Shown one piece after another: positions 32,774 to 39,896 of a stretch of DNA of 64,000 nt. The notes under the pieces are model-generated. The model was not told the DNA's origin, searched no databases, and worked only from the letters and a program-made list of their open reading frames with translations. Each line of letters starts with the position of its first letter. Within the stretch, counting starts at the first letter, position 1. The DNA is from an uncultured Oscillospiraceae bacterium (GTDB lineage: Bacteria; Bacillota; Clostridia; Oscillospirales; Acutalibacteraceae): contig CABUKB010000002.1 of assembly GCA_902492045.1 (NCBI GenBank), positions 1 to 64,000 of the forward strand. Reading direction: 5' to 3'. Made by a program: the position numbers and the translations under genes.

Positions 32774-34538
32774 AGGCCCGCGCGGCATTCCGGAAAAACC
32801 CAGAGATCGAAAGAAAGTGTTGCTTCGTATGGGGCGGTATCTTTACCGCTTCAAATGGATGGTCTTTCTCGCATTGCTGCTGACCGTGGCCAGCAACCTG
32901 CTTGCGTTGATTGGCCCTACCTTGTCCGGGCAGGCTATTGATGCCATCGGCACCGTGCCGGGTGAAGCCAATTTTCCCCGGGTATTCCTTTACTGCGGAC
33001 TGATGATTTTGTTTTATTCGCTCTCTTCCCTGCTTTCCTACATTCTTTCGGCCCTGATGATCCGGTTGAGCCAAAAGGTGGTCTTTCAGATGCGGGAGGA
33101 TGTTTTCCGCCGCCTTGTAGATCTGCCGGTCCGCTATTTCGACAGTCATCAGACGGGTGACATCATCAGCCGTATTTCATATGACATCGACACGGTCAAT
33201 GCCTCCCTGTCCAATGACCTGCTCCAGGTGGCGGCCAGTTTTATCACGGTGGTCGGATCTTTCATCATGATGCTGGCCATTTCGCCGCTTTTGGTTCTCG
33301 TGTTTGCTGTGACGATTCCCATTTCCATTATCTTTACCCGCTATATGACCCGCAAAGTGCGCCCTCTGTTCCGAAAGCGCTCTCTGAAGCTCGGGGAACT
33401 CAACGGATTTGTCGAGGAAATTATTACCGGCCAGAAAACGATCAAAGCGTATCATCAGGAACAGACTATGATCGGCCGCTTCGATCAGAAAAACAAGGAG
33501 GCGGTGGATGCGTACTACAACGCCGACTACTACGGGAGTATGACCGGGCCGTCAGTGAATTTTATCAACAACCTCTCCTTATCTCTCATCAGCATGTTCG
33601 GGGCGATGCTCTTTCTATTTGGGAAACTGGGACTGGGCGCACTCTCTTCCTTTGTCCTCTATTCCCGGAAGTTTTCCGGCCCGATCAACGAAATCGCCAA
33701 TATTATCAGCGAACTGCAATCCGCCTGTGCGGCCGCAGAACGTGTCTTTCTTCTCATGGATGAACCCGTTGAGCCGGAGGATATTCCGGGAGCCACCGTA
33801 CTCGGTCATGTTCGCGGATCCGTCGAGATGGAACACATCCGTTTTGGCTATCTGCCGGGAAAAACCATTATCAGGGATTTGAGCTTAAAGGCGGAACCCG
33901 GCCATTTAGTGGCGATTGTAGGCCCCACCGGTGCCGGGAAAACAACGCTCATCAATCTGCTGATGCGGTTTTACGATCCGGATGCCGGAACCATTCGTCT
34001 GGATGGGAATGAAATCCGGCAGATGACCCGAAAAAGCCTGCGGCTTTCCTATGCCATGGTTCTTCAGGACACCTGGCTGTTTCACGGCTCCATTTTCGAA
34101 AACATCGCCTACGGCAAAAAGGATGCCACACGTCAAGAGGTGGAAGCGGCCGCCAAGGCCGCCAAAATCCATTCCTACATATCCCGATTGCCGGAGGGAT
34201 TCGATACCCTTCTCAATGAGGACGGCATGAATATTTCCCAAGGGCAGAAACAATTGTTGACTATCGCGCGGGCCATGCTTCTTGACGCGAATCTGCTCAT
34301 CCTCGATGAGGCCACCTCCAATGTGGATACGCGGACGGAAATTCAAATTCAGGAGGCCATGCGCACATTGATGAAAGGAAAAACCTGTTTTGTCATCGCC
34401 CACCGCCTTTCTACGATTCAGAATGCGGACACCATTTTGGTGGTCCGGGACGGCGACATTGTGGAACAGGGCAGCCATGCCAGTTTGATGCAACGAGGCG
34501 GCGTTTACGCCGGCCTGTATCAATCACAATTTCAATAA
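32766..34538 (+). CDS. ABC exporter half-transporter, catalytic subunit
   Basis: A 590-residue partner of the preceding protein with six membrane helices and an ATPase with intact Walker A GPTGAGKTT, Walker B LLILDEATSNVD and H-loop VIAHRLST. The signature is altered to ISQGQKQ, which together with the partner's altered Walker B would form the inactive site, while this subunit's Walker motifs and the partner's LSGGQ form the active one. I start it at TTG 32766, after GGGGGGTGGAGAGA; the reading from 32718 lies wholly within the first gene. Translationally coupled. Confidence 0.93.
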   Translation: MPKGPRGIPEKPRDRKKVLLRMGRYLYRFKWMVFLALLLTVASNLLALIGPTLSGQAIDAIGTVPGEANFPRVFLYCGLMILFYSLSSLLSYILSALMIRLSQKVVFQMREDVFRRLVDLPVRYFDSHQTGDIISRISYDIDTVNASLSNDLLQVAASFITVVGSFIMMLAISPLLVLVFAVTIPISIIFTRYMTRKVRPLFRKRSLKLGELNGFVEEIITGQKTIKAYHQEQTMIGRFDQKNKEAVDAYYNADYYGSMTGPSVNFINNLSLSLISMFGAMLFLFGKLGLGALSSFVLYSRKFSGPINEIANIISELQSACAAAERVFLLMDEPVEPEDIPGATVLGHVRGSVEMEHIRFGYLPGKTIIRDLSLKAEPGHLVAIVGPTGAGKTTLINLLMRFYDPDAGTIRLDGNEIRQMTRKSLRLSYAMVLQDTWLFHGSIFENIAYGKKDATRQEVEAAAKAAKIHSYISRLPEGFDTLLNEDGMNISQGQKQLLTIARAMLLDANLLILDEATSNVDTRTEIQIQEAMRTLMKGKTCFVIAHRLSTIQNADTILVVRDGDIVEQGSHASLMQRGGVYAGLYQSQFQ

Positions 34539-34576
34539 ACCAAAACGGCGCCTGTTTTTGGCGCCGTTTTGGTTAT
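34539..34576. terminator. Bidirectional terminator
   Basis: ACCAAAACGGCGCC pairs perfectly with GGCGCCGTTTTGGT over a TGTTTTT loop, between the convergent ABC and amidase genes; it touches the last codon of the latter. Confidence 0.85.
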
Positions 34577-35292
34577 GCGAGCCCGATGCGCTCCCACTCG
34601 AAAAGGACGCCGGGGTCGTTTTTTTGAGGATTGTATGCGTCATGCCCGAGAATATGGGATCGGTCCCGCTGAATAGCGGGATAACGATCGAGGATATCGT
34701 CGAGCAGAAGCCCGAGGGCGGCATACTGTTCGTCGGTGAAACCGATCCAGTCGGGATTCAGGGAGGCATATTCTTCTTCCGTCACGTAGATCGCCATTTC
34801 CTCCTGCGTTCCCATACCCAGCAATTCAATGCCGATGGCGTACTGATTCATCCGGTTGGTATAGCGTTCATCCTGGCCCCAGGTGCCTTTGCCGGCATGC
34901 CAGGCAGCCCGCTGCTCCGGAATCAGACGATGAATCTGTCCCTGCCGGTCGATTATATAATGGGTAGAAACGCCCCCATCTAAGAGAGTCCTCCGGCAGC
35001 TTTCCATATCATAGGGGTCGGACGGATTGGTTACCAGTGCGCTCATGAAATGGATGACCACATGGGAGACCGCTTCTTCCCTCTGACTGGAATATGTCTC
35101 CACCGGCAGCAAATCCTCCAGGATCACCGGTTCTGGCGGGCGTTCTGCTTCCATCGAACCCGATATGCTCACAAGCGGAGGCGGATCGGATGCTGTTTCG
35201 GATCCGGAGGTGACGCCTTTGCCACTGCCACAGCCTGCAGACAACAGAAGGAACGCTGGCAAAACGAAAGAGAGAAGCGCTTTGGTACGCAT
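34573..35292 (-). CDS. Lipoprotein N-acetylmuramoyl-L-alanine amidase (amidase_2)
   Basis: A 239-residue exported protein. The signal peptide MRTKALLSFVLPAFLLLSAG ends in a lipobox (LSAGC), then an 80-residue Ser/Pro-rich linker, then an amidase_2/PGRP-like domain. Zinc ligands are the His of VVIHFMS, the His of ILGHDAY and the acid in KNDPG; VSTHYIIDRQGQIHRLIPE and NQYAIGIELLG are typical. It should cleave the amide bond between muramic acid and stem peptide. Start at ATG 35292 with AAGGAG; an upstream Met lacks a site. Confidence 0.9.
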   Translation of the reverse strand: MRTKALLSFVLPAFLLLSAGCGSGKGVTSGSETASDPPPLVSISGSMEAERPPEPVILEDLLPVETYSSQREEAVSHVVIHFMSALVTNPSDPYDMESCRRTLLDGGVSTHYIIDRQGQIHRLIPEQRAAWHAGKGTWGQDERYTNRMNQYAIGIELLGMGTQEEMAIYVTEEEYASLNPDWIGFTDEQYAALGLLLDDILDRYPAIQRDRSHILGHDAYNPQKNDPGVLFEWERIGLA

Positions 35293-35436
35293 ATTATTGG
35301 ATCGCTCCTTGGGCCGCAACGGCCTTCATTTTTGTTTCGGCAACCGATGGGTCGTCCCCTGAATACACCAAAGCGACACACTGGTTGGGACGTGTTTTCA
35401 TTTTTTCCCGCCTTATGCTAGAGGTGAGACCGTTCG

Positions 35437-36354
35437 CTATTGAAGGAATCCTTCGATGATTTTATTTTCGGCCTCCTCTTCGGTCATGCCCAGGGTTTGC
35501 AGCTTTAAAATTTGTTCGCCGGCGATTTTCCCAATAGCCGCCTCATGGATCAATTCCGCATCGGCATGGCGGGCACACAGTCTCGGCGATGCATCGACAA
35601 TCGCCTTCCCGTCAATGATGGCATCACATTCGGAATGGCCATTGCAGGGGGCATTTCCGACAATGGTGGAAGTATACACCTGCCTGGAGGTATCCCGCGC
35701 AACGGAACGAGACACAATGTCTGCTCCGGCCCCTTCGCCATTGAGTTCGACTTCAAACTGGGTATCGGCTGTTTGATCTTTTTCCGTCAGGATACGTTCC
35801 CGAATCCGAAGTTTGGCGCCGGCCGCCAGCGTCGCCTTGGTTTTCCGCATGGTTCGATCCACGCCGCCGATCTGCGCCGAATCCATTTCCAGTACCGCCT
35901 GTTCAGCCAGGTATATCTCGGTGACGGGGTCGATGCTTCGAATCCCCTCCCCCGTACCGGTTCCGATGTGTTTTTCTATATACGTCACATGCGCGCCCGG
36001 ATCCAGGAAAAACCGGTGGATTCCGTTGTGCCGCGCCGGTTCTCCGGTCTCGGTGTGAACGCCGCATCCCGCCACGATGGTGATATCAGCGTTTTTCCCC
36101 ACATAAAAATCGTTATATACCAGGTCATCAATATCCCCATGGGTGACACAGGCCGGTATGGACACGGTTTCGCCCTTGGTACCGGCCTGAATATAGATAT
36201 CCAATCCCGGCTTGTCGGTTTTGCTCTCGATGCGAATGGAATCGCTGGACTGCCGTCCGACGCAGCAGCCGTCTTCCCGTATGTTGTACGCTCCTTGAAA
36301 CGAACCCGTCCAGTCCGAAACAAGCTTTAGAAGCGTCTGCGTTATATTATTCAC
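35437..36354 (-). CDS. SufB/SufD-like Fe-S scaffold (SmsB type)
   Basis: A 305-residue protein of the SufB/SufD family, much shorter than the 450-residue SufB. The beta-helix core is visible (FYVGKNADITIVAGCGVH, HRFFLDPGAHVTYIEKHIG) and the conserved C-terminal segment ARHADAELIHEAAIGKI with an upstream Cys (LCARH). A two-gene SufC/SufB-like set of this size corresponds to the minimal SMS (SUF-like minimal) system described in anaerobes and archaea. Starts with GTG overlapping the end of the ATPase gene. It would hold nascent Fe-S clusters with its ATPase. Confidence 0.85.
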   Translation of the reverse strand: MNNITQTLLKLVSDWTGSFQGAYNIREDGCCVGRQSSDSIRIESKTDKPGLDIYIQAGTKGETVSIPACVTHGDIDDLVYNDFYVGKNADITIVAGCGVHTETGEPARHNGIHRFFLDPGAHVTYIEKHIGTGTGEGIRSIDPVTEIYLAEQAVLEMDSAQIGGVDRTMRKTKATLAAGAKLRIRERILTEKDQTADTQFEVELNGEGAGADIVSRSVARDTSRQVYTSTIVGNAPCNGHSECDAIIDGKAIVDASPRLCARHADAELIHEAAIGKIAGEQILKLQTLGMTEEEAENKIIEGFLQ

Positions 36355-37078
36355 GAAACAAAGCCTCCTCTCGGCAGCAGGCGGTATGGATGCCGCCGGA
36401 TGTCAGCACGCCCGCCATCATGTCCTCTCTCGGGCCTTGTGCCTGGACCGCTCCATCGGAAATCAGCACAATCTCATCCGCGATGCGTAAAATTCGCTCC
36501 TGATGAGATATGATGATCATGGCGCCTTTTAAATTATCATGCATTTTTTGAAAGACGGCAATCAGATTTTTAAAACTCCACAGATCAATGCCCGCTTCCG
36601 GTTCGTCGAATATGGACAGGCGGGTGTGCCGCGCCAGCACGGTGGCAATTTCAATCCTTTTGATCTCGCCGCCGGACAGGGTGGTGTTGACTTCGCGGTC
36701 CAGATAACTCTTGGCACATAAGCCGACATTGCCGAGCATATCACAGAGCCGTTTTTCATGCAGGGAATCGCCCGCCGCCATTTCCAGCAACTGACGCACG
36801 GTAATCCCCTTGAATCGAACCGGCTGCTGAAACGCGAAGCCGATCCCTTTTCGCGCCCGCTCGGTCACATCGAGATCCGTGATGTCGTCTCCGTCCAGCA
36901 GAATGCGCCCAGATACCGGCCGTTCGATCCCCATAATCAAACGGGCAAGCGTTGTTTTGCCGCCGCCGTTCGGCCCGGTAAGTACCACCAGCCTGCCTTC
37001 CGGAACGGTCAGGCTGAGATTTTTTATAACCGGCTTTCCTTCAGGCGTATTCCAAGAGAGGTTCTGTAAACAAAGCAT
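36347..37078 (-). CDS. SufC-like Fe-S assembly ATPase (SmsC type)
   Basis: A 243-residue soluble ABC ATPase. Walker A is TGPNGGGKTTLAR, Q-loop FAFQQPVRFKG, signature LSGGEIKRIEIA and Walker B LSIFDEPEAGIDLWSF, with H-loop IIISHQERIL. The SGGE-x-KR-x-E signature and the absence of membrane partners point to SufC rather than a transporter. AAGGAG lies seven bases before ATG. Coupled to the SufB-like gene by overlap. Located 100 bp after the TetR gene, with a structured leader in between. Confidence 0.87.
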   Translation of the reverse strand: MLCLQNLSWNTPEGKPVIKNLSLTVPEGRLVVLTGPNGGGKTTLARLIMGIERPVSGRILLDGDDITDLDVTERARKGIGFAFQQPVRFKGITVRQLLEMAAGDSLHEKRLCDMLGNVGLCAKSYLDREVNTTLSGGEIKRIEIATVLARHTRLSIFDEPEAGIDLWSFKNLIAVFQKMHDNLKGAMIIISHQERILRIADEIVLISDGAVQAQGPREDMMAGVLTSGGIHTACCREEALFRE

Positions 37079-37095
37079 TTTGACACTCCTTTTGC

Positions 37096-37137
37096 CCTGA
37101 CTATGGCTCTCCCGCCGGCCATAGCGGGAAGTTCAGG
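37096..37137 (-). promoter_or_regulatory. Structured leader before smsC-type gene
   Basis: Two mutually exclusive stems are possible: CTATGGC (37101-37107) with GCCATAG (37118-37124), reinforced by an outer CCTGA/TCAGG, versus CCCGC (37111-37115) with GCGGG (37124-37128). It sits about 20 bases before the ATPase start codon. No known riboswitch class is recognised. Confidence 0.4.
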
Positions 37138-37179
37138 CCACATATTGTTTTCCCTTTCTCAGTTGTATCCGCGCCCTTT

Positions 37180-37776
37180 TTAAAAGCGCGCAGTCTGCTC
37201 GGGAAAGAGTTTTTCACAGGCCCCGTAAACTAGGATTTCCAAAACCTGAGAATACGGCTCACCGATACTGTCCCGGTGGGAGACAGTCAGCAGCAGCCCT
37301 TGAACGGTTGCCGTAGCCAGATCGAGGCCCCCCGCCGGAATGAATCCGGTCTGTTCCAGCAATTTTCGGATATGCACGGCATCGCTGTGGTACCGGCCAT
37401 GTAATATCTCGTCCGGCACTTTCCGCAGGATATAAGGCACATCGCGTTCCACAAAATCCATCATGCCGGTCTCTTCCATCGCGGAACAAGCTGCCAGAAC
37501 GGCTTTGGAAAGGCGGTCTGCCGGGGATAGGGAATCGGCTGCGGATAATATTAGTTCGGCAGCTCCGTAAATCTCGGTATGCAGCTGCTCCAAAACCTCG
37601 AGAAATATGCATTCTTTCGAGACGTAAAACTGATAAAACGCACCTTTTGAAATGTCGGCGGCCTCTGCAAGCTGATCGACGGTAGTTTTTCGCACGCCCA
37701 TGGTGGCGGCGCAGTGCCGTGCGGTTTCCAGCAGCTTTTGCCGAATCACGGTTCTTTCTTCCTGTGTAAACGCCAT
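37180..37776 (-). CDS. TetR family transcriptional regulator
   Basis: A 198-residue TetR protein. The N-terminal DNA-binding domain has TTVDQLAEAADISKGAFYQF, with the usual Y/F-x-F-x-S-K-E following; the rest is a helical ligand domain of unknown specificity. It heads the transcript tetR-smsC-smsB, and its consensus promoter carries a dyad at the transcription start, so it likely represses itself and the Fe-S genes. The 198-residue length is standard. Confidence 0.92.
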   Translation of the reverse strand: MAFTQEERTVIRQKLLETARHCAATMGVRKTTVDQLAEAADISKGAFYQFYVSKECIFLEVLEQLHTEIYGAAELILSAADSLSPADRLSKAVLAACSAMEETGMMDFVERDVPYILRKVPDEILHGRYHSDAVHIRKLLEQTGFIPAGGLDLATATVQGLLLTVSHRDSIGEPYSQVLEILVYGACEKLFPEQTARF

Positions 37777-37797
37777 CGCCGGCAGCCCCCAAACCGT

Positions 37798-37851
37798 ATG
37801 ACTTATTTAGTTATTTGGTCATATTATAAAGGGATATGCACGGCATGTCAA
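37798..37851 (-). promoter_or_regulatory. Consensus promoter and operator of tetR-sms operon
   Basis: On the minus strand TTGACA (37846-37851), 17 bp, TATAAT (37823-37828): a perfect sigma-A promoter. Directly downstream, ATGAC and GTCAT end a 25-bp dyad-like sequence (37798-37822) over the expected start of transcription, a likely TetR operator. Confidence 0.75.
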
Positions 37852-37872
37852 GGCATTGGCAGACTACGGGTT

Positions 37873-37912
37873 CTTCAAAAAAAGAAAGCGGCGGGACGAT
37901 GCCAGCCGCTTT
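37873..37912 (-). terminator. Terminator of the spoVM end of the long cluster
   Basis: On the minus strand AAAGCGGC pairs with GCCGCTTT over a 12-base loop and is followed by CTTTTTTT. A second GC-rich dyad GCCGCGGC-GATCT-GCCGCGGC lies at 37954-37974 just after spoVM. Together they fill the 215-bp gap between spoVM and tetR. Confidence 0.75.
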
Positions 37913-37991
37913 GACAGGTAAAAAGGGGGCGAATATCGCAAAACCCGGCATAAGCCGCGGCGATCTGCCGCGGCGAAGCCGTTCCCTTTGT

Positions 37992-38081
37992 CTATTCTAT
38001 GTAATTTTCCTTTTTGATGCCAAACAGACGGCGCAGCAATCCTCCAAAAACCTTCGGACTCTTGACGATCACGATTTTCAT
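37992..38081 (-). CDS. spoVM: Stage V sporulation protein M (SpoVM)
   Basis: A 29-residue amphipathic peptide, MKIVIVKSPKVFGGLLRRL then FGIKKENYIE. It matches SpoVM in length, in the N-terminal MK-x5-P-K pattern with the helix-breaking Pro, and in the basic amphipathic helix. SpoVM senses the positive curvature of the forespore membrane and recruits SpoIVA to build the coat. GAAGGGGG lies seven bases before the ATG. Its place at the end of prkC-rsgA-thiN is the same as in B. subtilis. Confidence 0.92.
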   Translation of the reverse strand: MKIVIVKSPKVFGGLLRRLFGIKKENYIE

Positions 38082-38094
38082 ACAGAAGCCCCCT

Positions 38095-38244
38095 TCATTT
38101 TTTTACCAGCGAAACGCCTGTCAGCACCAGGGCCGCCGCGACAAATATCAGGATGAGTTTGGGCGGGCAGATTGTAGCGACAAGCAGCCCGGCCCCAAAC
38201 GCCGCGCAATAGCTGCCGGCACCACAACATCGTCTGTTTCTCAT
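38095..38244 (-). CDS. Small cysteine-containing membrane peptide
   Basis: A 49-residue protein, MRNRRCCGAGSYCAAFGAGL followed by two hydrophobic stretches (LLVATICPP; LILIFVAAALVLTGVSL) and a KK end, likely a short helical hairpin in the membrane. Similar short Cys-containing membrane peptides occur next to spoVM in other Clostridia, as far as I recall. It is 14 bp before spoVM on the same strand, so a sporulation role is possible but unproven. A GAGGGG/GGTG stretch serves as ribosome site. Confidence 0.65.
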   Translation of the reverse strand: MRNRRCCGAGSYCAAFGAGLLVATICPPKLILIFVAAALVLTGVSLVKK

Positions 38245-38326
38245 AACAAACACCGTCCCCTCGCCTGATGTATCACGGGCTATCCGTGCTTACAATACCA
38301 GCATATTCGGGAACGGCGAAATGGTG

Positions 38327-38977
38327 CTAATCTTTTGATAAAAAAATTATTAAAACACCGGTTTCAAATGAAATTTCAGCCGGGAGAAGGCATTTTTGAG
38401 CCGAATCCCGCAAAAATTCATTGCTGACGCTGAGCGTGCTGTCCGGCGTCAGCGTCGCGTTGTTCAGAGGATAATATACTTGCCGCTCGGTCAGCCCCGT
38501 CACCTCTCCAGCATAGGGAAACAGGGAAAATTTGTATCCCTTTACGGGTTCGATGCGGTAAGAACCGGGAAGCATCATCCACACCCGGTTTTGATCATCG
38601 GCCATGACCGCGTGAGCCCCCTGCAGCAACAGGGAATGCAGAACGGCAAAGTTTGCCATGGTGTGGTCCAGACGGCCTCCGGTCCCCCCAAGTATCAGGA
38701 ATTCCCGGAAGCCACGCCTCAGCCCTTCCATGGCCGCGGCCATGGTGTCAGTCCAGTCCTTTTCAACCGGCAGACGGATAACTTCCGTGTCCCCTGTCGT
38801 CACCGGATAGGAGAGCGAATCAAAATCCGCTACCAGCAGGGATACGGAAACACCGAGTTCCTGGGCTAGCCTCCATCCCCCGTCCGCCACAACAAACCAG
38901 TCGTCCGGACGAAGAAGGGAGCGCAGGCGCTGCGGGTCCTTAACAGGGCCGGCCGACAAAATCACACATCGGCTCAC
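38327..38977 (-). CDS. thiN: Thiamine pyrophosphokinase
   Basis: A 216-residue enzyme that converts thiamine to thiamine pyrophosphate. Motifs: VVADGGWRLAQELG, LLVADFDSLS, VEKDWTDTMAA (the D-x-T-D motif) and LGGTGGRLDHTMAN. The start is a GTG whose last two bases are part of the rsgA stop (GTGA overlap), with GGAG six bases upstream; a 49-residue N-terminal extension in frame lies inside rsgA. In B. subtilis thiN occupies the same place before spoVM. Confidence 0.95.
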   Translation of the reverse strand: MSRCVILSAGPVKDPQRLRSLLRPDDWFVVADGGWRLAQELGVSVSLLVADFDSLSYPVTTGDTEVIRLPVEKDWTDTMAAAMEGLRRGFREFLILGGTGGRLDHTMANFAVLHSLLLQGAHAVMADDQNRVWMMLPGSYRIEPVKGYKFSLFPYAGEVTGLTERQVYYPLNNATLTPDSTLSVSNEFLRDSAQKCLLPAEISFETGVLIIFLSKD

Positions 38978-39870
38978 TTTTTTCTCCACTCTTTCCAATC
39001 TTTCACTTCCCGATACATGGCTCGGTAGCTTTCCAGGCGGGAAGGGGCGATTTTCCCCTCGGCTACGGCCTGATCTAAGGCGCATCCGTCTTCGCCCATA
39101 TGGGTGCAGGAGGCGTACCGGCATTGGCCGAAATAACCGTCAAATTCCCGGAAACAGCCAGGGAGTTCTTCTTTTCGTATGACCTGTGTGCGCTCAAATT
39201 CTATGGATGAAAATCCCGGTGTGTCGGCGATATATCCACCGTCCGGCTGGCGGAAAAGTACGGTCGTGCGCGTCGTATGCCGGCCGCGTCCCAGCTTTTT
39301 ACTGGTTTCGCCTGTTTCTTGGGACAGGCGGGGATCAATCCGATTGAGCAGACTGGATTTCCCCACCCCCGAATTGCCTGTAAAAACCGCAACTTTCCCC
39401 CACATAACGCGCTTCAGGCATTCGATGGAGCCGGGATCCCAGACAGAGACGGCAAATACCGGCAGACCAGCCAGACGATAAATCCTTTCCAGCTCATCGG
39501 GATGCTTTATATCGGCCTTCGTGATCGCGACGATCGGCTGAATGCCATTTTTCTCTGCCAAGGCGATCATCTTGTCGATCACAAGGGTATTCGGGCTTGG
39601 ATCCGCTACCGATGCCACCACGACCAACTGATCCAGATTGGCAACGGGCGGCCGTACCAGGACGTTGCGGCGCGTCTGCAGGGATTCGATCACTCCCGTT
39701 CCATCCTCAGCGATGCGAAGAGTAACCCGGTCACCGGCAACAGGGCTCTGATTATCCTTGCGGAACAGCCCTCTCGCCCGGCAGGTATAGACCGCATCGG
39801 CGGCTTCCACCATATAGAAGCCGCCGATGCTTTGTAAAATCAAACCGTCCAGTTGTTCCTTGGATCCCAT
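38974..39870 (-). CDS. rsgA: Ribosome small-subunit GTPase RsgA
   Basis: A 298-residue circularly permuted GTPase: OB-fold first, then G4 (ITKAD), G1 (GNSGVGKSS), G2 region GRGRHTTRTT and G3 (DTPGF), and a zinc knuckle CRYASCTHMGEDGC. It checks the late maturation of the 30S decoding centre. AAGGAGG lies eleven bases upstream. Stop overlaps the start of thiN. Also known as CpgA/YloQ in Bacillus, where it can be phosphorylated by PrkC, its neighbour here. Confidence 0.97.
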   Translation of the reverse strand: MGSKEQLDGLILQSIGGFYMVEAADAVYTCRARGLFRKDNQSPVAGDRVTLRIAEDGTGVIESLQTRRNVLVRPPVANLDQLVVVASVADPSPNTLVIDKMIALAEKNGIQPIVAITKADIKHPDELERIYRLAGLPVFAVSVWDPGSIECLKRVMWGKVAVFTGNSGVGKSSLLNRIDPRLSQETGETSKKLGRGRHTTRTTVLFRQPDGGYIADTPGFSSIEFERTQVIRKEELPGCFREFDGYFGQCRYASCTHMGEDGCALDQAVAEGKIAPSRLESYRAMYREVKDWKEWRKK

Positions 39871-39896
39871 GAAAGAGGAAGCCTCCTTGAAACAGA

